A stretch of 21,454 bases of DNA from Saccoglossus kowalevskii (taxonomy: Eukaryota; Hemichordata; Enteropneusta; Harrimaniidae), in the NCBI RefSeq assembly GCF_000003605.2, contig NW_003145286.1:210960-232413 (forward strand), written 5' to 3'. A model generated the notes under the pieces. The model saw nothing but the letters and a program-made list of their open reading frames with translations. It had not been told where the DNA came from and searched no databases. Shown in pieces: positions 19,747 through 21,454 of this stretch; positions within the stretch are counted from its first letter, which is position 1; every line of letters starts with the position of its first letter. The position numbers and the translations under genes were made by a program.

Positions 19747-20231
19747 TTCTGTTCGTTGTCTTAAATTCCTTTTCAACCAAGATGTCTGCATTGCTACTGA
19801 ACAATGCATTATTTACGGCCGAGTGCCTTTGTGTTATTTTTAATGGTGTCTGTACCTGTCTGCATATGCAGTTCACACCTATAGTTGTTTTTATTCCTGA
19901 TAGAACTAACCACAATGCTTTCTCGTTCAGCACACCCTATTCAAAAATTTCATGTTTTGTTAACAATACATTGACTTGCCTGACAAATACCGGTAGTCAA
20001 ATTATTATTGCTGTAGGGCGTAACCTGGTTTCTAACATATTTCATTTCAAAATGCTTTCGGCTTGTATCTTAATATATTTGGATTGGTGCCAAGGAGTTG
20101 AACAACAGTCCTTGCCTTACAGTGAAATAAATCGAACTGTATTTCTTGGTGAACTTGATTCCAGTAAAAGTCTTTCTATTTGTCACATTGATTTGAATAA
20201 TTGGGTCAAAAAAAAGTTGAAATCTTGCTAG
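19737..20231 (+). other. Unrecognised 164-codon open reading frame
   Basis: The longest forward open frame in the right third of the window, running from ATG at 19737 to TAG at 20229-20231. I do not recognise the product. It is rich in Ser, Asn, Leu, Ile and Cys, with no clear signal peptide, repeat or catalytic motif. Its ATG lies inside the last copy of the 137-bp repeat, so the start is doubtful. After the stop, the same frame carries the first part of a decayed LINE coding fragment from about 20290, so it could be upstream LINE sequence. I see no reverse transcriptase motif to prove it. A frame this long is mildly unexpected in AT-rich DNA, but it may be fortuitous. Confidence 0.3.
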
Positions 20232-20289
20232 ATGATTCTTTGCAAGTGTTGTAGTGTTTCTTTCATTCCTCAAGGTAAAGTATTTGTCA

Positions 20290-20735
20290 TAATTAAAGCT
20301 GAAATTAACGTTGAACCATCAATCTGAATTACATATTCCAAGTTTAAGCAAGATGATTGTTATGAACAATATTTATCGACTGGCATAAATACTAAATAAA
20401 AAATAAGTTTAACCAAATTCAGGATGATTGGTATAAGAAACAGGCAGATACAGAGGCCCCAAAACAACATTACAAGATCTAATTTGTCTACATTGTAATA
20501 CGCATAAAGTAGAAAATGAAGAAGATTTACTCAAAGTTTGTTCAAAATACATGACATTATGACAAGATTTGTTCTCACATATGATACTCCCAAAAGAAAT
20601 TAAAACAAATATTGACAAATTTCAATTTTTAATGAAAATAACACAAAAAAACAATTAAGCATGTCGCACATTTCATCTTCATGGCATTCCAACAACACAA
20701 AAAAAACACTTGATTTTAACTTCTTTTAAAAATCT
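20290..20735 (+). pseudogene. Decayed LINE (non-LTR retrotransposon) ORF2 C-terminal fragment
   Basis: Non-LTR retrotransposons encode a reverse transcriptase with a C-terminal Cys/His knuckle. Two frames here carry the typical post-RT region. From 20301: EINVEPS, a stop, ITYSKFKQDDCYEQYLSTG, INTK, a stop, KISLTKFR. After a shift to the next frame near 20410-20437: ETGRYRGPK, ICLHCNTHKVENEED, LLKVCSKYMTL, TGA at 20560-20562, QDLFSHM, LPKEIKTNIDKFQFLMK, and TAA at 20656-20658. The knuckle cysteines fall at 20485, 20494 and 20539; the usual His of the ENEEHF-type motif is Asp. At least three internal stops and one frameshift make it non-functional. Assignment rests on family resemblance from memory; the LINE clade is not determined. 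No RT catalytic motif was seen upstream. Confidence 0.72.
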
Positions 20736-20740
20736 TCTTA

Positions 20741-21180
20741 CTAACTTGATATATTATATTTGCATTGATATGCTATATACTGAAAGAAATATCAATTTCC
20801 AAAGATGCAATAAACAAAATAAGAAAATTATTTATGGCAATGTTACTGACTTAAAATATTATAAGTTTTTATGAAAAGTCAGCTTGGGAGCTAGGTTACG
20901 ACCAAACTGTACAATAATATACTCAAGTTTGATAGTCTTGGAATTAAAATTACTCAAATTATTGCACATGTATCAGTAATCATCACTGACAGACAAAGAT
21001 CCCTCATATCTCACCTTTAATTTTAACATTATGAGCAAGACATTGAGCAAAACAATAATTGGTTTGAAGAGATTATTTTTATGGTAAATCAATTTTGATG
21101 TTAACTCCTTAAATGTAGTGTTGTACTACACATTGGCAACCATTTCAAAATTTTAACTGGTAATTTCTGGCATTTTGCAA
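20741..21180. other. AT-rich sequence after the LINE relic, nothing recognised
   Basis: It may include the 3' tail of the decayed LINE, but no poly(A) or short tandem tail was identified. No coding exon could be supported. Confidence 0.45.
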
Positions 21181-21189
21181 AGATTATAA

Positions 21190-21310
21190 GGCGGTAGTCG
21201 ACACGCCGCGTCCTGTTCGATATGGGACTTATAGCGACGTATACAACACGTGTACAATACATTGTTTATTTACATGAAATTCGAACACGCGCTGTGTGAG
21301 GATCACCGCA
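21190..21310. other. CpG-richer patch near the right edge
   Basis: CpG dinucleotides are dense here (GTCGACACGCCGCGTCC, TAGCGACGTA, CGAACACGCGCTGTG) compared with the AT-rich surroundings. GAAATTCGAACACGCGCTGT and the following bases resemble GAAATTTGAAGACGCACTGT at about 13352, mostly with CG versus CA or TG differences, so part of the patch may be a younger copy of a dispersed repeat. Confidence 0.45.
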
Positions 21311-21454
21311 TTTTAAGTTGAATAAATATATCAATGGCATCCATTTTTCTTCAGGTCTTTTGAAAATATAGTTACTGGTATACACACCAAATGTGATACC
21401 AATCTTTAAAACTTTGAAAAATCATCACTATAACTTTTTGGTAATGTTATTATC

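Overview
This is AT-rich, intron-bearing animal nuclear DNA. Introns are GT-AG with T-rich acceptors, repeats are abundant, and two conserved metazoan genes point in opposite directions with their tails facing. The repeat content suits a marine invertebrate (non-vertebrate deuterostome, mollusc or similar), but nothing visible fixes the species. No bacterial-type gene, CRISPR array, tRNA or rRNA was seen.

Layout: 1-981 is a 61-bp minisatellite running off the left edge. It lies in what I infer is an intron of the first gene. 1079-5054 (+) holds seven 3' exons, 299 codons plus stop, of an INTS5 (Integrator complex subunit 5) gene whose 5' part is outside the window. Two of its introns carry the same 22-bp minisatellite. 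5055-10671 is 5.6 kb between the genes, with 3'UTR duplications, copies of dispersed repeats and a 33-bp minisatellite. 10672-15885 (-) holds the last four coding exons, 503 residues, of a TTLL11-like tubulin polyglutamylase. Its 5' exons were not found up to 21454, so 15886-21454 is probably one long intron or upstream DNA. That stretch carries a run of degenerate ~150-bp repeats headed by a nested hairpin, a palindromic MITE, a 137-bp tandem repeat, an unexplained 164-codon ORF and a decayed LINE C-terminal coding fragment.

The two genes have no known joint pathway. INTS5 is a nuclear RNA-processing and transcription-termination subunit; TTLL11 modifies ciliary and spindle microtubules. Their tail-to-tail order looks incidental. 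The most noteworthy signals are non-coding: two INTS5 introns share one 22-bp satellite with an identical 11-bp half-unit junction, putting about 24 TGCATG (RBFOX-type) motifs on the transcribed strand. There is also a size series of small TACTGTAAAA-ended palindromic elements.
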